DNA of 41,341 bases, from NCBI GenBank assembly GCA_946624005.1, contig CAMORS010000017.1, forward strand, positions 1-41,341. Reading direction: 5' to 3'. The translations under genes were made by a program, and so were the position numbers. Numbering within the stretch: the first letter of the stretch is position 1; every line of letters begins with the position of its first letter. Under the pieces are notes generated by a model. It searched no databases. It was not told the origin of the DNA and saw nothing but the letters and a program-made list of their open reading frames with translations. Origin of the DNA: an uncultured Prevotella sp. Its GTDB lineage: Bacteria > Bacteroidota > Bacteroidia > Bacteroidales > Bacteroidaceae. Positions 1 through 8,880 of the stretch are shown in pieces.

Positions 1-52
1 ACCACCACAAACAGAACCAAAACCTGTTGTGCTACCATTACACCATTGGACA
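1..52 (-). tRNA. tRNA-Gln (anticodon TTG), cut by the window edge
   Basis: Read on the minus strand from 52, the sequence folds as the first 52 bases of a tRNA. It has a 7-base acceptor strand TGTCCAA, a D arm with GTG/CAC pairing around AATGGTAG, an anticodon stem ACAGG/TCTGT, and the 7-base loop TTTTGGT with anticodon TTG (glutamine). The variable region and the 5' strand of the T stem follow, and then the window ends. The 3' 20 or so bases lie outside, so the acceptor stem cannot be checked. A canonical promoter lies at 94-125. Confidence 0.85.
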
Positions 53-93
53 CCGGTTTGCATTACTGCAAGTGAGAATGTTTTTTCTGGCTG

Positions 94-125
94 CAAAGGT
101 AGTGGTTTTTTGCGCCACTACCAAA
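94..125 (-). promoter_or_regulatory. Promoter of tRNA-Gln, with an inverted repeat between its boxes
   Basis: On the minus strand TTTG (125-122), exactly 20 bases, then TACCTTTG (101-94) matches the Bacteroidetes primary sigma promoter. It lies about 40 bases before the tRNA. An 8-base inverted repeat, GGTAGTGG (98-105) and CCACTACC (115-122), overlaps both boxes. Confidence 0.75.
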
Positions 126-144
126 TATTTTCGCACTTTTCTGT

Positions 145-1440
145 CTATTTGACGGTCAAAAGGAAGTAATTCTTCTTGCCTTTCTGCACCAAGAGGTACT
201 TTCCGTCGATCAAGTCGTCGCTTGTCACTGGGCGGTCGAAGGCCGAAAGCTTCTCCTTGTTGAGCGACACACCGCCTCCCTGCACCATCTTGCGCATCTC
301 GCCCTTCGAGGGGAACACCTGCGCTGCCTGGGTGAAGATCTCAACGGCAGGCTGCCCGAGCACGTCGCTGCTGATATCGAAATGGGGAACACCGTCGAAG
401 ACGTCGAGGAAGGTCTGCTCGTCGAGTTTCTCCAGCGCTTCCTTTGTCGACTTGCCGAAGAGAATGTTCGAAGCCTCGATAGCCATGTCGAGGGCCTCCT
501 GCGAGTGAACCATCACCGTCACTTCCTCGGCCAGGCGTTTCTGCAGAATGCGGCGACCCGGGTCTTGCTTGTGCTCTTCGACGAGAGCATCGATGGTCTC
601 CTTGTCCAACGAGGTGAAGATCTTGATGTAGCGCTCGGCATCCTCGTCGCTGACGTTGAGCCAGAACTGATAGAAGCGGTAGGGCGTGGTGCGCTTCGGG
701 TCGAGCCAGATGTTGCCCTGCTCCGTCTTGCCGAACTTCTTGCCGTCGGCCTTGGTGATGAGCGGACAAGTCAGGGCGAAGGTCTCCACCTCGCTGCCCA
801 GCGTGCGGCGGATGAGCTCCGTACCGGTGGTCATGTTGCCCCACTGGTCGTTGCCGCCGAGCTGCAGCTTCACACCTTTGTGCTGGTAGAGCCAGAGAAA
901 GTCGTAGCCCTGCAGCAGCTGATAGGTGAACTCGGTGAACGACAGTCCGTCGCGAGCCGTACCGTTGAGACGCTGCTGCACGCTGTCCTTCGCCATCATG
1001 TAGTTGACGGTGATGTGCTTGCCCACCTCACGGGCGAAGTCGAGGAAGGTGAAGTCTTTCATCCAGTCGTAGTTGTTCACCATCTCGGCAGCATTAGGCT
1101 CCTTCGACTCGAAATCGAGAAACTTGGCTACCTGTGCCTTGATGCACTCCTGGTTGTGGCGGAGCGTCTCGTCGTTGAGCAGGTTGCGTTCCTGGCTTTT
1201 ACCCGACGGGTCGCCAATCATACCTGTGGCACCGCCAACGAGGATGATGGGCTTATGGCCGCAACGCTGCAGGTGGCGCAGCATCATGATGCCGCAGAGG
1301 TGACCTATGTGCAGAGAGTCGGCCGTCGGGTCGGTGCCGAGATAGGCCGTTACCATTTCTTTCTGTAAGAGTTCTTCTGTTCCTGGCATCATCTGTGCCA
1401 ACATACCGCGCCAGCGCAGTTCTTCTACAAAATTCTTCAT
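145..1440 (-). CDS. tyrS: Tyrosyl-tRNA synthetase
   Basis: Class I aminoacyl-tRNA synthetase that charges tRNA-Tyr in the cytoplasm. The 431-residue length is normal for the bacterial enzyme. The HIGH motif is at residues 44-47 (LHIGHLCG), the tyrosine-binding segment GGNDQWGN follows, and the KMSKS-type loop appears as KFGKT near residue 237. The C-terminal 80 residues (from about VEIFTQAA) look like the S4-like RNA-binding domain. No promoter is visible in the 72 bases between this gene and yidD, so it is probably the last gene of the DUF4271-hemD-rnpA-yidD-tyrS transcript (inference). Its 3' end faces the tRNA-Gln promoter with no clear terminator between. Confidence 0.97.
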   Translation of the reverse strand: MKNFVEELRWRGMLAQMMPGTEELLQKEMVTAYLGTDPTADSLHIGHLCGIMMLRHLQRCGHKPIILVGGATGMIGDPSGKSQERNLLNDETLRHNQECIKAQVAKFLDFESKEPNAAEMVNNYDWMKDFTFLDFAREVGKHITVNYMMAKDSVQQRLNGTARDGLSFTEFTYQLLQGYDFLWLYQHKGVKLQLGGNDQWGNMTTGTELIRRTLGSEVETFALTCPLITKADGKKFGKTEQGNIWLDPKRTTPYRFYQFWLNVSDEDAERYIKIFTSLDKETIDALVEEHKQDPGRRILQKRLAEEVTVMVHSQEALDMAIEASNILFGKSTKEALEKLDEQTFLDVFDGVPHFDISSDVLGQPAVEIFTQAAQVFPSKGEMRKMVQGGGVSLNKEKLSAFDRPVTSDDLIDGKYLLVQKGKKNYFLLTVK

Positions 1441-1512
1441 ATCTGTTGATTTATTTGTTTTCTGGGATTGATTGCGATTCTTTAGATTCGGGAATGATCT
1501 GAACGTTGAGCA

Positions 1513-1785
1513 TCAGGGCACGGGATCGTAGCCAGAGCCTCCCCAGGGATGGCAACGCAAGATGCGGCGAACGGCGAGGTAGAGCCCTTTCAGGGGTCCA
1601 TGTTTGCGCAGAGCCTCCTTAGCATATTCCGAACAGGTGGGCGTAAAGCGACACGAGGGAGGAGTGAAAGGCGATATACACCGCTGATAAAAGACGATGG
1701 GCACGACGAGCAGCCATGTGAGCAACTGGCCTACGCTGTGCCTTACTTTCTTCCAGGCTTCGTTAATTGCTGCTCCGCTATTCAT
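1513..1785 (-). CDS. yidD: Membrane protein insertion efficiency factor YidD
   Basis: Small 90-residue protein of the YidD family, which assists YidC-dependent insertion of inner-membrane proteins. The family core is plain: a hydrophobic N-terminal helix ([14 protein letters not shown]), then [19 protein letters not shown], and near the C-terminus [17 protein letters not shown]. Its ATG overlaps the rnpA stop in an ATGA arrangement (1782-1785), so translation of the two is probably coupled. The rnpA-yidD pairing is common in bacteria, often beside rpmH and yidC, neither of which is seen here. Confidence 0.96.
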   Translation of the reverse strand: MNSGAAINEAWKKVRHSVGQLLTWLLVVPIVFYQRCISPFTPPSCRFTPTCSEYAKEALRKHGPLKGLYLAVRRILRCHPWGGSGYDPVP

Positions 1786-2189
1786 GTTTCCTCGGAAAGC
1801 ATCGCTCTTGCCTCTTCCTGAACAGACGACTCATTGATGCGGACGAGCAGTTTCCTGACCCGCTTCTCCACCTGCCGGGTGTCGTAGTGCTTGTCGTCGA
1901 GCCACACGAAGGCGATGTCGGCATGAGTCTTTTCGGGCAGCGAGAGCATCTGTTTGTTCAGCCGAAAGGCTTCGCGCAGCTGCCGCTTCACACGGTTGCG
2001 GTCGACGGCATGCTTGAAGTGTCGTTTCGGCACGCTCACCAAGATGCTTGCCACCGGCTGTTTCTCCTCCTGTTTGCGTATATGGTAGATAGCTCTCACG
2101 GGGAAGGCGACGATGCTCTTTCCGCCATCAAAGAGAGACCTGATGGCGCTGAGATGCTTGATTCGTTCTTTTTTTCCCAGTGTGAACAT
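1782..2189 (-). CDS. rnpA: Ribonuclease P protein component
   Basis: Protein subunit of RNase P, which trims 5' leaders from precursor tRNAs together with the catalytic RNA. It has 135 residues. The signature RNR segment is present as [17 protein letters not shown], preceded by the typical [10 protein letters not shown] strand. The N-terminal [20 protein letters not shown] matches the usual start of the family. It lies 2 bases after hemD and overlaps yidD by 4 bases. Sequence after about residue 118 ([18 protein letters not shown]) is a short acidic tail of no known function. Confidence 0.96.
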   Translation of the reverse strand: MFTLGKKERIKHLSAIRSLFDGGKSIVAFPVRAIYHIRKQEEKQPVASILVSVPKRHFKHAVDRNRVKRQLREAFRLNKQMLSLPEKTHADIAFVWLDDKHYDTRQVEKRVRKLLVRINESSVQEEARAMLSEET

Positions 2190-2191
2190 TC

Positions 2192-2941
2192 TTATTTCTT
2201 GCTCTTTTTCGAGAGATAGGCTTTCAGAGCACCCGTCATCGAGGGATACTCTTTCGAGGGTGCCTCTATCTCCACCTTCAGCCCTGCCTCATGAGCTGCC
2301 TTGGCCGTCTGCGGGCCGAAAGTAGCCACGACGACGTCGTTGCGCTCGTCGCCGAACGTCTTCTTGAAGGCATTGATGCCGGCAGGACTGAAGAAGATGC
2401 ACATGTCGTAGTCGAAAGCCTTAACCTCTTCTTCGGTGAAGTCGTTGCTCACGGTTCGATACATCACACAGTCGGTATGATTGAGCTTCTTGGCGTCGAG
2501 CATCTCCTTGACGCTGCCGTCGTGGACGTTGCTCATCGGCACAAGATATTTCTCCGACTTGTGCTTCACCATCAGCGGCACGAGGTCGGCTATCTTACCT
2601 GTCGTTCCGAAGAATACCTTGCGCTTGCGGTATTGCACATACTTCTGAATATACAGGGCTATCTGTTCCGTCACGCAGAAATACTTCATTTCTTCTGTGA
2701 TGGCCAGGCGCATCTCTTTCATCAGGTTGAAATAGTTGTCGATGGCGTGACGCGAGGTGAACACGACTGCAGTATGTCCTGTCAGACTTACCTTCTGCTG
2801 ACGGAATTCCTTGGAGGTGAGCCCTTCAACCTTGATGAAGGGACGGAACACAAGTTCTACGCCAAATTCTTCGACAATGTCGTAATATGGCGACTTCTCA
2901 CTGGAAGGTTTCGGCTGCGATACGAGTATCTTTTTGACCAT
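2192..2941 (-). CDS. hemD: Uroporphyrinogen-III synthase (HemD family)
   Basis: 249-residue protein resembling the HemD fold used to close hydroxymethylbilane into uroporphyrinogen III in tetrapyrrole synthesis. Supporting segments are KILVSQPKPSSEKSPYYDI at the start, VVFTSRHAIDNYF in the first half, and FFSPAGINAFKKTFG with VVVATFGPQTAKAAHEAGL in the second, which fit the two-domain HemD layout. This family is poorly conserved, and Bacteroidetes genomes commonly carry such a copy beside a DUF4271 gene. Other heme genes are absent here, so the biochemical role rests on fold family alone. It follows the DUF4271 gene by 9 bases. Confidence 0.82.
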   Translation of the reverse strand: MVKKILVSQPKPSSEKSPYYDIVEEFGVELVFRPFIKVEGLTSKEFRQQKVSLTGHTAVVFTSRHAIDNYFNLMKEMRLAITEEMKYFCVTEQIALYIQKYVQYRKRKVFFGTTGKIADLVPLMVKHKSEKYLVPMSNVHDGSVKEMLDAKKLNHTDCVMYRTVSNDFTEEEVKAFDYDMCIFFSPAGINAFKKTFGDERNDVVVATFGPQTAKAAHEAGLKVEIEAPSKEYPSMTGALKAYLSKKSKK

Positions 2942-2950
2942 GAATTTGTC

Positions 2951-4018
2951 CTAAAAATTTATTTTCAAATAGTCCACAATAATTACCAAAACTCCCGCAA
3001 GCGAAAGCAATGGTATGATTTCGAGGGTGCAAAAGTACAAAATTATTTGCAAAGAAATGCTATTCTGCCTGAAAAATATAACATAACATTTGTAAAATGT
3101 AGAAATTTTCACTAAAATTAGGAGAACAATGACACAAATCAGGGTGGTTTGCATCGGCAGGTTAAAGTAGCATTGCAGCATGACGAGCGGGAAGAGCGCG
3201 ATGCCCATCATGGCGGTGAGGAAGAGCTGCGACTTGAACCACTGCTCGTTTTGTTTTCTGTTGAAAAAGATGGAGTTGACAATCTCGTAGAGCAGTGCCT
3301 TCAGCAGATAGTAGGCTACGAAACAGCCGGTGAAGATAGCCACCAGATGGTATTGCGCCTTCAGGAAGAAGGTGCTGCCCACCATCTCGAGTGTATAGAA
3401 GAAGGCGATGAGCGCCAACATCAGGCAAGTCTGCCCGACGAAGAACAGCTGTATGCGCAGTTCGCTGGTCGTCTCCGTCAGCGCTGTTGTATTCTCGCTG
3501 TGTCTGACGAAGAAGAAGTCTTTAGCCTGCCTGACGATAAAGGAGACACTCCTCGAGATGGCGATGAGCGAAAAGACGAAGCAAGCCAGCAGCAGTCCGG
3601 TGATGACGTCATCGTTGCTCATGCTGTAGGGCTTCGGGTCACCGGCCACACCGTATCGGCCGCCCTCGACATCAGCGCTCAGTAGCGAGTCGTTGGCAAA
3701 GAAGTGCTCTTTGTAGTAGAGCTGCATTTCCACTTCGTCTTTGTAGCTTTTCCCCTTGTCGTGTCCGGGCAAGTGGAGCGTATCGGGCCGTTGGCTCAGG
3801 TGCGTGTTCTCGGGGTGGAAGTTGGCCTGTATGGCAGAGTCCTGCTGTGCCGGGGTGGCGTCGGGTGGCAGCTGTCGCAACACCTGATAGGGCGTCAGCT
3901 TCTTGGCCCTCGGCACGGACTTCGTAACAACGGAGGAAGCCTCCTCCGTCGTCAACTGCTGTGTCGGGGTTTCTGCCGCCGGTTGGGCGTGGTGTATCGT
4001 GTCCTGCTGCAAAAGCAT
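2951..4018 (-). CDS. DUF4271 integral membrane protein
   Basis: 355 residues. The first 130 or so are hydrophilic and rich in Q, T, P and D, with no signal peptide. The remainder holds about six to eight hydrophobic segments, for example VITGLLLACFVFSLIAI, TCLMLALIAFFYTL, LVAIFTGCFVAYYLL and a C-terminal LSLAGVLVIIVDYL. The layout and the adjacency to hemD match the DUF4271 family of Bacteroidetes. The function of that family is unknown. The conserved neighbourhood hints at a link to the cell envelope or tetrapyrroles, but nothing in the sequence proves it. No separate promoter is seen in the 44 bases after metK, which contain only a low-complexity A/T-rich tract. Confidence 0.85.
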   Translation of the reverse strand: MLLQQDTIHHAQPAAETPTQQLTTEEASSVVTKSVPRAKKLTPYQVLRQLPPDATPAQQDSAIQANFHPENTHLSQRPDTLHLPGHDKGKSYKDEVEMQLYYKEHFFANDSLLSADVEGGRYGVAGDPKPYSMSNDDVITGLLLACFVFSLIAISRSVSFIVRQAKDFFFVRHSENTTALTETTSELRIQLFFVGQTCLMLALIAFFYTLEMVGSTFFLKAQYHLVAIFTGCFVAYYLLKALLYEIVNSIFFNRKQNEQWFKSQLFLTAMMGIALFPLVMLQCYFNLPMQTTLICVIVLLILVKISTFYKCYVIFFRQNSISLQIILYFCTLEIIPLLSLAGVLVIIVDYLKINF

Positions 4019-4062
4019 CCTACCTCAACCTTACTTCTTCCTACTCTCTAATTCTTGATTCT

Positions 4063-5370
4063 TTAATTATTAATACCGAATTCTTTCTTTATTTCCTCTA
4101 CGCGGTCGAGCTTCTCCCAGGTGAAGAGTTCAACGTCAATCTCGCGCGTCTCGTGGTAGTGGCTGGTGAACACCTTGCGCACGGTCTCGTTCCGGCGGCC
4201 CATGTGTCCGTAGGCGGCTGTCTCGAGGTACATGGGCTGGCGCAGCTTCAGCGCGCGCTCAATGGCCTTCGGCCTGAGGTCGAAGAGCTTCTCGATGCGC
4301 CTTGCTATCTCGCCGTCGCTCATCTTGACGTGCGACCGTCCGTAGGTATTGACGTAGATGTTCATGGGCTTGGCCACGCCGATGGCGTAGCTGATCTGCA
4401 CCAGGATTTCGTCGCTGACGCCGGCTGCCACCATGTTCTTGGCAATGTGGCGGGCGGCGTAGGCTGCCGAGCGGTCGACCTTCGATGAGTCTTTGCCCGA
4501 GAAGGCGCCACCGCCGTGAGCTCCCTTTCCGCCGTAGGTGTCAACGATGATCTTGCGGCCCGTCAGGCCGGTGTCGCCGTGGGGTCCGCCGATGACGAAC
4601 TTGCCCGTCGGGTTGACGAAGAGCTTGATGCCCGGGGCGTTGAAGTTCTCTTCCGTCGGGTTGACGTTGTAGGTGTCAGAGTCGAAGAGGTCGAGCACCT
4701 TCTGCGAGTGTATCTGCTGCTTCACCCTCGGCATGAGGATGTTGACGACGTCGTCCTTGATGCGGTCGAGCATCGCCTTGTCCTCGTCGAACTCATCGTG
4801 CTGGGTGGAGACGACGATGGTGTCAATGCGCTCGGGAATGCCCTCGTCGCTGTACTGCACGGTGACCTGACTCTTGGCATCAGGTCGCAGATAGGTCATC
4901 ACATTGCCCTCCTTGCGGATGTCGGCCAGCGTGCGCATGAGCAGATGGGCCAGATCAAGCGTCACGGGCATGTAGTTCTCCGTCTCGTTGACGGCATAGC
5001 CGAACATCATACCCTGATCGCCGGCACCCTGCTCTTCTTCCTCCTCGCGGTCGACACCGCGTCTGATGTCGTCGCTCTGCTCATGGATAGCACTGAGGAT
5101 GCCGCACGAGTTGGCGTCGAACTGATATTCCGACTTGGTATAGCCTATGCGGTTGATGGCCTTGCGGGCCAACGTCTGCAGGTCTACGTACTCACTGCTA
5201 CGCACCTCGCCGGCGATGACCACCTGACCTGTCGTAACGAGTGTTTCCACGGCCACGCGAGCCTGCGGGTCGTAGGCCAGCAGCTGGTCGAGGATGGTGT
5301 CTGAAATCTGGTCGGCCACTTTGTCGGGATGGCCCTCTGAAACTGACTCTGATGAAAACAAATATGCCAT
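4063..5370 (-). CDS. metK: S-adenosylmethionine synthetase
   Basis: Makes S-adenosylmethionine from ATP and methionine. The 435-residue length fits the Bacteroidetes form, which is longer than the 384-residue E. coli enzyme. Diagnostic segments include [18 protein letters not shown] at the N-terminus, DQGMMFGYA, and [20 protein letters not shown] in the phosphate-binding region. The start is set by the N-terminal [17 protein letters not shown]. Promoter boxes lie at 5399-5430, only about 29 bases before the ATG, so there is no room for a SAM riboswitch downstream of that start site. A second possible promoter is at 5486-5516. Confidence 0.97.
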   Translation of the reverse strand: MAYLFSSESVSEGHPDKVADQISDTILDQLLAYDPQARVAVETLVTTGQVVIAGEVRSSEYVDLQTLARKAINRIGYTKSEYQFDANSCGILSAIHEQSDDIRRGVDREEEEEQGAGDQGMMFGYAVNETENYMPVTLDLAHLLMRTLADIRKEGNVMTYLRPDAKSQVTVQYSDEGIPERIDTIVVSTQHDEFDEDKAMLDRIKDDVVNILMPRVKQQIHSQKVLDLFDSDTYNVNPTEENFNAPGIKLFVNPTGKFVIGGPHGDTGLTGRKIIVDTYGGKGAHGGGAFSGKDSSKVDRSAAYAARHIAKNMVAAGVSDEILVQISYAIGVAKPMNIYVNTYGRSHVKMSDGEIARRIEKLFDLRPKAIERALKLRQPMYLETAAYGHMGRRNETVRKVFTSHYHETREIDVELFTWEKLDRVEEIKKEFGINN

Positions 5371-5398
5371 AATCTTGTTGTTATTTCGTTTTGGGCTG

Positions 5399-5430
5399 CA
5401 AAGTTACGAATAAGCGAGCGAAAAGACAAG
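5399..5430 (-). promoter_or_regulatory. metK promoter, copy of a repeated promoter cassette
   Basis: Minus strand: CTTG (5430-5427), 20 bases, TAACTTTG (5406-5399). An inverted repeat with arms AAAAAGCAAA/TTTGCTTTTT lies directly upstream (about 5431-5456). The stretch CTTATTCGTAACTTTGC and the upstream hairpin recur almost unchanged before prmC, and in looser form before the kinase gene at 28516. Confidence 0.8.
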
Positions 5431-5485
5431 AAAAAGCAAAGAAAAATTTGCTTTTTCGGGCTTTTCCGAGCGAACGTAACTTATC

Positions 5486-5516
5486 CAAAGTTACGAAAAA
5501 TTGAGAGCAGAACAAA
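5486..5516 (-). promoter_or_regulatory. Possible second, upstream metK promoter
   Basis: Minus strand TTTTG ending at 5513, 19 bases, then TAACTTTG (5493-5486). The -7 box is part of a small inverted repeat CGTAACTT/AAGTTACG (5475-5482 and 5488-5495). Good box match, but no independent support. Confidence 0.45.
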
Positions 5517-5538
5517 ATTAAATTCGTTTATTTCTTTC

Positions 5539-5579
5539 AAAAAATGCTGCCGGGGAACATTCACATGCTCCCCGGCAGC
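5539..5579 (-). terminator. Rho-independent terminator after the C10 peptidase gene
   Basis: On the minus strand a perfect 11-base stem, GCTGCCGGGGA/TCCCCGGCAGC (5579-5569 and 5556-5546), with a 12-base loop is followed by ATTTTTT. It lies about 50 bases past the stop of the peptidase gene at 5629. Confidence 0.88.
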
Positions 5580-5628
5580 CACAAATGAACAAAAAACTAT
5601 TTACTTATTAACTATTTATGAGGGATCA

Positions 5629-8600
5629 TTACTTGATGACAACCACCTTGCCGTTCTGGATATACAGACCCTTCTGGGCATGCTGAACGCGGCGGCCCTG
5701 CAGGTCATAGATACAACCATGCGATTCTTCATTCTTCATTCTTAATTCTTCATTCTCTATGCCAGTGGCAATCTCGTCGCCAGCGATGACGATGCGCAGG
5801 CTGTTGGCATTGTCGGCAGCATTGATGTAGGCATTGTAGGCATCCACAGCTGTACCCGGCACGAACTTGTTCAGGTCAGAATCAAGGATGAGACCGCTGA
5901 TGTCAGTGAGCGGAATGTATGTACCCATAAAGGTAGCATTCCCCTCGAACATGGTAACGGGAACGGTGACGTTAACACCCCTGAAGGTGATGGGTGTATT
6001 TCTGAGATCCCAGTCGCCATAGCCTTCGCCCGGCACCTCGATGATGTACGGGGTGTTGGCTTCGAACTTCTGTGCATAGTCGAAGGTCAGAGCGTCGCTG
6101 GCCACGTCGGTAAGCGTCATCAGCCAGAAGTGGCAACGAGTGTCTGTAGCTGACTTGAACCACTTCAGGTTCTTTGTTCCTTTCTTCACGCTGTTCACCG
6201 TGAACGGCAGAACGATGGTCTCCCAGTAGGGCTTCTTTGTTTCCTTCGTAACACCATTCGAGAACGTCTTGGTGAAGCTAATCTCATTGGCTGTGAACTG
6301 CTCTGGAGCGTAGAACGGATAAGCACTGTTAACAACAACAGTGGTGGCTATATTATCCACGATACCGTTGCCAAGACTGCTATTGGCAGCATTGAGATAG
6401 TACAGACAGTTAGGATTGTCTGCCTTCAGCAGCGTGCTGATATAGCGATAGTCGATAGCAGAGGCATCGGCCTTGGCTGTTGCATCCATGGTAGAAAGTT
6501 CCTGAGCTAAAGCGTCTGTGCCGTCAGCCTTCCAGTAGCGATACCATGATTCTAACTGCAGCGTCTTGGAAACCACGTCAATCTTGGATTCGCCACTCTT
6601 GCTATAGAGACGCAGCGTGTAGTTTTGGCCTGACGTGAGTCCCGTCACGCCACTCATAGTGAAGGGAACAGTCACCGTCTGCCCTGCTGCAACATTGACA
6701 GGGAACGATGCCGTCTTATACACCTTGTTGCCAGATTCAACATTCAAGTAATAGGTATTCTGATATGCCTGGCCCTCTTGGCCGTTGGTCACATCGAATG
6801 AACCCGTAATCTCGTCGAGATTGCCATTGACGCTCTTGACAGTAAGTGAACCTTCTTGCTCACCCTCAAACAAGACGTTGTCGACTGTCACCAAGTTCAG
6901 GTCGCCCATACCAATATACATCTGACCCGTACCGATGGCATAATCGGTATATCGGTAAGAATCGCCGTTGGCAAAGAACCAGAGGTTGTACACACCCTTT
7001 TTGAGGTTTACAGTGAACTCATGGGTTGACAAGCCGGGCTTGATGGGGGCCAAATCGTTCTGCTTGTACTTCGTACTTGCCGGTTCATCCTCCGTGTTGT
7101 AATACATGGCCAGCTTTCCGAAGAAGTCGTCGCCGTCATTCTGGATAGTAACCCTGACGACGTTGTCCGCGTTCGCCTCCATGCTGCCTTCAAACTCAAC
7201 TTTCGTCACGTGGAAGTTGTTACGGTCAAAGGCGATGGGATGGTAGACGACATCCGAAATCTTATTGTTGGCCACCGTGATAGTGAAGTTCATCAGGTCC
7301 GTGCCGTCATCAGCCACCCAGTTATCCTGGCCAGCCAGACTCGATACATGGATCAGCTTATATGTGCCATCAGCAATGCCGTTGACAGGGAGCTTGTTGA
7401 CATAAAAGTAATTGTAGTACCCTGTAGGATATATCTCCATGTCCCCAAACATTTCAAAGGTTCTGTTCTCATAGTCCTTCTTCAGGATCGTATATGTGCC
7501 GTCTTCGTTGTCAATGGCCCAAGCACCATCCAATGTGAAAGTACCACCTTGTACGCTGTAGTTGAGGTATGTCAATATGGTTGAAGAAGCAGTATAACCC
7601 GTGCCTGGGTATCCTTGGTGAACATAACAGGTGTTAGCTACTACGTCTTCTACAGGGTCAAAGGATACACCGATTGTGGCCTGCTGAAGATACTTGTATT
7701 CGGAACCGAGGGCGCCACCACTTACAATACCAGTACCATTAGGCTGCATGTAAGACAAACTGAAATAGCCATTATATTTTACATCGTCTGTAGCTGCACC
7801 TATACCCCAACCCCAGTTGATATGCCACAGACCATCCTTATAACCGTCAAGGATAAAGGCATGTCCAGCATCAGAGTTAGAAGGACCAGATACACCAGTA
7901 TAAGGAACGGCGCGGCCATGAGCCAACTCATTATAAATCATATCTTCCCATTTCTGCGAAGTGTAATATGAACGATCCGCATTCTTCACGTACGGCTGAA
8001 TACCGAAATAGTCAGCCATTCTGAAAGGCATATAGACAAAGGCAGCATCAGAAGAATTGGTGCCATATTCCATGTGCATAGCACGACCGCAATAAGTCAT
8101 GAGCATAGCAACGGCATCAATCTGCTCGTCTGTAGGTATACCATATTTACGAGCATAATTGTCAATCATGTTGGCCCAGTCGAACACAATAGGTTCCAAA
8201 GCCTTCATTTCCTTGTTATTATTGATCTTCCCGGATGCATTTGTTACCGTATAACTCGGAATTGTTGTCGTTGGGTTTGAAGGCCACTCACCATGCTTCT
8301 TCTTGTATTGCTGTGCAGCTTGATACAATGCCTGAGCCATTGAAGTGGCGGCACATCCTGTATAAACTGCATCAGGATCAGTACCATTAAGAATTTCTGT
8401 ACCGTCGAAGAACAACTTATCATTATAGTCGCCAATCTGATCCCAGTCGGTAGTCGTCAGCGGTTCAATGTTGGCGTATGCTGCACGATTGGGGGCTTTC
8501 TGCACCGTACTGTTGCCCAGCGAGTTGATCTGGTCGGCATACATCTGGAGCCAGAAGCGCATGTTGTCGGGCATGTTGTTATAGTCGAAGTTGCCGCCAT

Positions 8601-8880
8601 CCACGTAGCCGAGGATTTCCTCTGTGCGGTCGTCGCCGGAAACGATGACGAAGCCGTTATCGTTGCCGATGTTGAACACGTGGAGGGCATTGCCGAAGGC
8701 ATTGGCCTCGTTGAGCTGCGGGTTGCGCAGGGCAGCGGCGCGACGTGCGTTGGTGCTGTGCTGAGCCTGCTTCTTGAGGAAGGCTGCTGCCTTCTCCTTT
8801 GCCGATGTAGCATCGACGGGTGCTGCGATGGCGCTACCGCTGAGCAGCACGGCCATCATTGCGATATAAAACTTTTTCAT
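5629..8880 (-). CDS. Secreted C10 (streptopain-like) cysteine peptidase, copy A
   Basis: Using the ATG at 8880 gives 1083 residues. A signal peptide MKKFYIAMMAVLLSGSAIA is followed by a propeptide typical of C10 zymogens (LHVFNIGNDNGFVIVSGDD, about residues 67-85). The nucleophile Cys is near residue 176 (YTGCAATSMAQ), the His near 340 (DAGHAFILDGY), then the family's WHINWGWG. The roughly 650 residues after this hold beta-rich repeats and a C-terminal IYDLQGRRV...KGLYIQNGK tail, the Prevotella-type sorting or anchoring end. An ATG 15 bases upstream (8895) is possible, but the 8880 start overlaps the stop of the upstream peptide gene as ATGA and begins the signal peptide cleanly. Probably secreted and self-activated; substrate unknown. 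A low-complexity insert, NEELRMKNEE, lies just before the tail. Confidence 0.93.
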   Translation of the reverse strand: MKKFYIAMMAVLLSGSAIAAPVDATSAKEKAAAFLKKQAQHSTNARRAAALRNPQLNEANAFGNALHVFNIGNDNGFVIVSGDDRTEEILGYVDGGNFDYNNMPDNMRFWLQMYADQINSLGNSTVQKAPNRAAYANIEPLTTTDWDQIGDYNDKLFFDGTEILNGTDPDAVYTGCAATSMAQALYQAAQQYKKKHGEWPSNPTTTIPSYTVTNASGKINNNKEMKALEPIVFDWANMIDNYARKYGIPTDEQIDAVAMLMTYCGRAMHMEYGTNSSDAAFVYMPFRMADYFGIQPYVKNADRSYYTSQKWEDMIYNELAHGRAVPYTGVSGPSNSDAGHAFILDGYKDGLWHINWGWGIGAATDDVKYNGYFSLSYMQPNGTGIVSGGALGSEYKYLQQATIGVSFDPVEDVVANTCYVHQGYPGTGYTASSTILTYLNYSVQGGTFTLDGAWAIDNEDGTYTILKKDYENRTFEMFGDMEIYPTGYYNYFYVNKLPVNGIADGTYKLIHVSSLAGQDNWVADDGTDLMNFTITVANNKISDVVYHPIAFDRNNFHVTKVEFEGSMEANADNVVRVTIQNDGDDFFGKLAMYYNTEDEPASTKYKQNDLAPIKPGLSTHEFTVNLKKGVYNLWFFANGDSYRYTDYAIGTGQMYIGMGDLNLVTVDNVLFEGEQEGSLTVKSVNGNLDEITGSFDVTNGQEGQAYQNTYYLNVESGNKVYKTASFPVNVAAGQTVTVPFTMSGVTGLTSGQNYTLRLYSKSGESKIDVVSKTLQLESWYRYWKADGTDALAQELSTMDATAKADASAIDYRYISTLLKADNPNCLYYLNAANSSLGNGIVDNIATTVVVNSAYPFYAPEQFTANEISFTKTFSNGVTKETKKPYWETIVLPFTVNSVKKGTKNLKWFKSATDTRCHFWLMTLTDVASDALTFDYAQKFEANTPYIIEVPGEGYGDWDLRNTPITFRGVNVTVPVTMFEGNATFMGTYIPLTDISGLILDSDLNKFVPGTAVDAYNAYINAADNANSLRIVIAGDEIATGIENEELRMKNEESHGCIYDLQGRRVQHAQKGLYIQNGKVVVIK

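Noticed and set aside
382..1368. 328-codon plus-strand frame
   Set aside because: Antisense of tyrS, which has all expected synthetase motifs.
5371..5398. SAM riboswitch before metK
   Set aside because: Only about 28 bases separate the promoter -7 box and the ATG, too short for any SAM riboswitch class, and no conserved aptamer core is seen further up.
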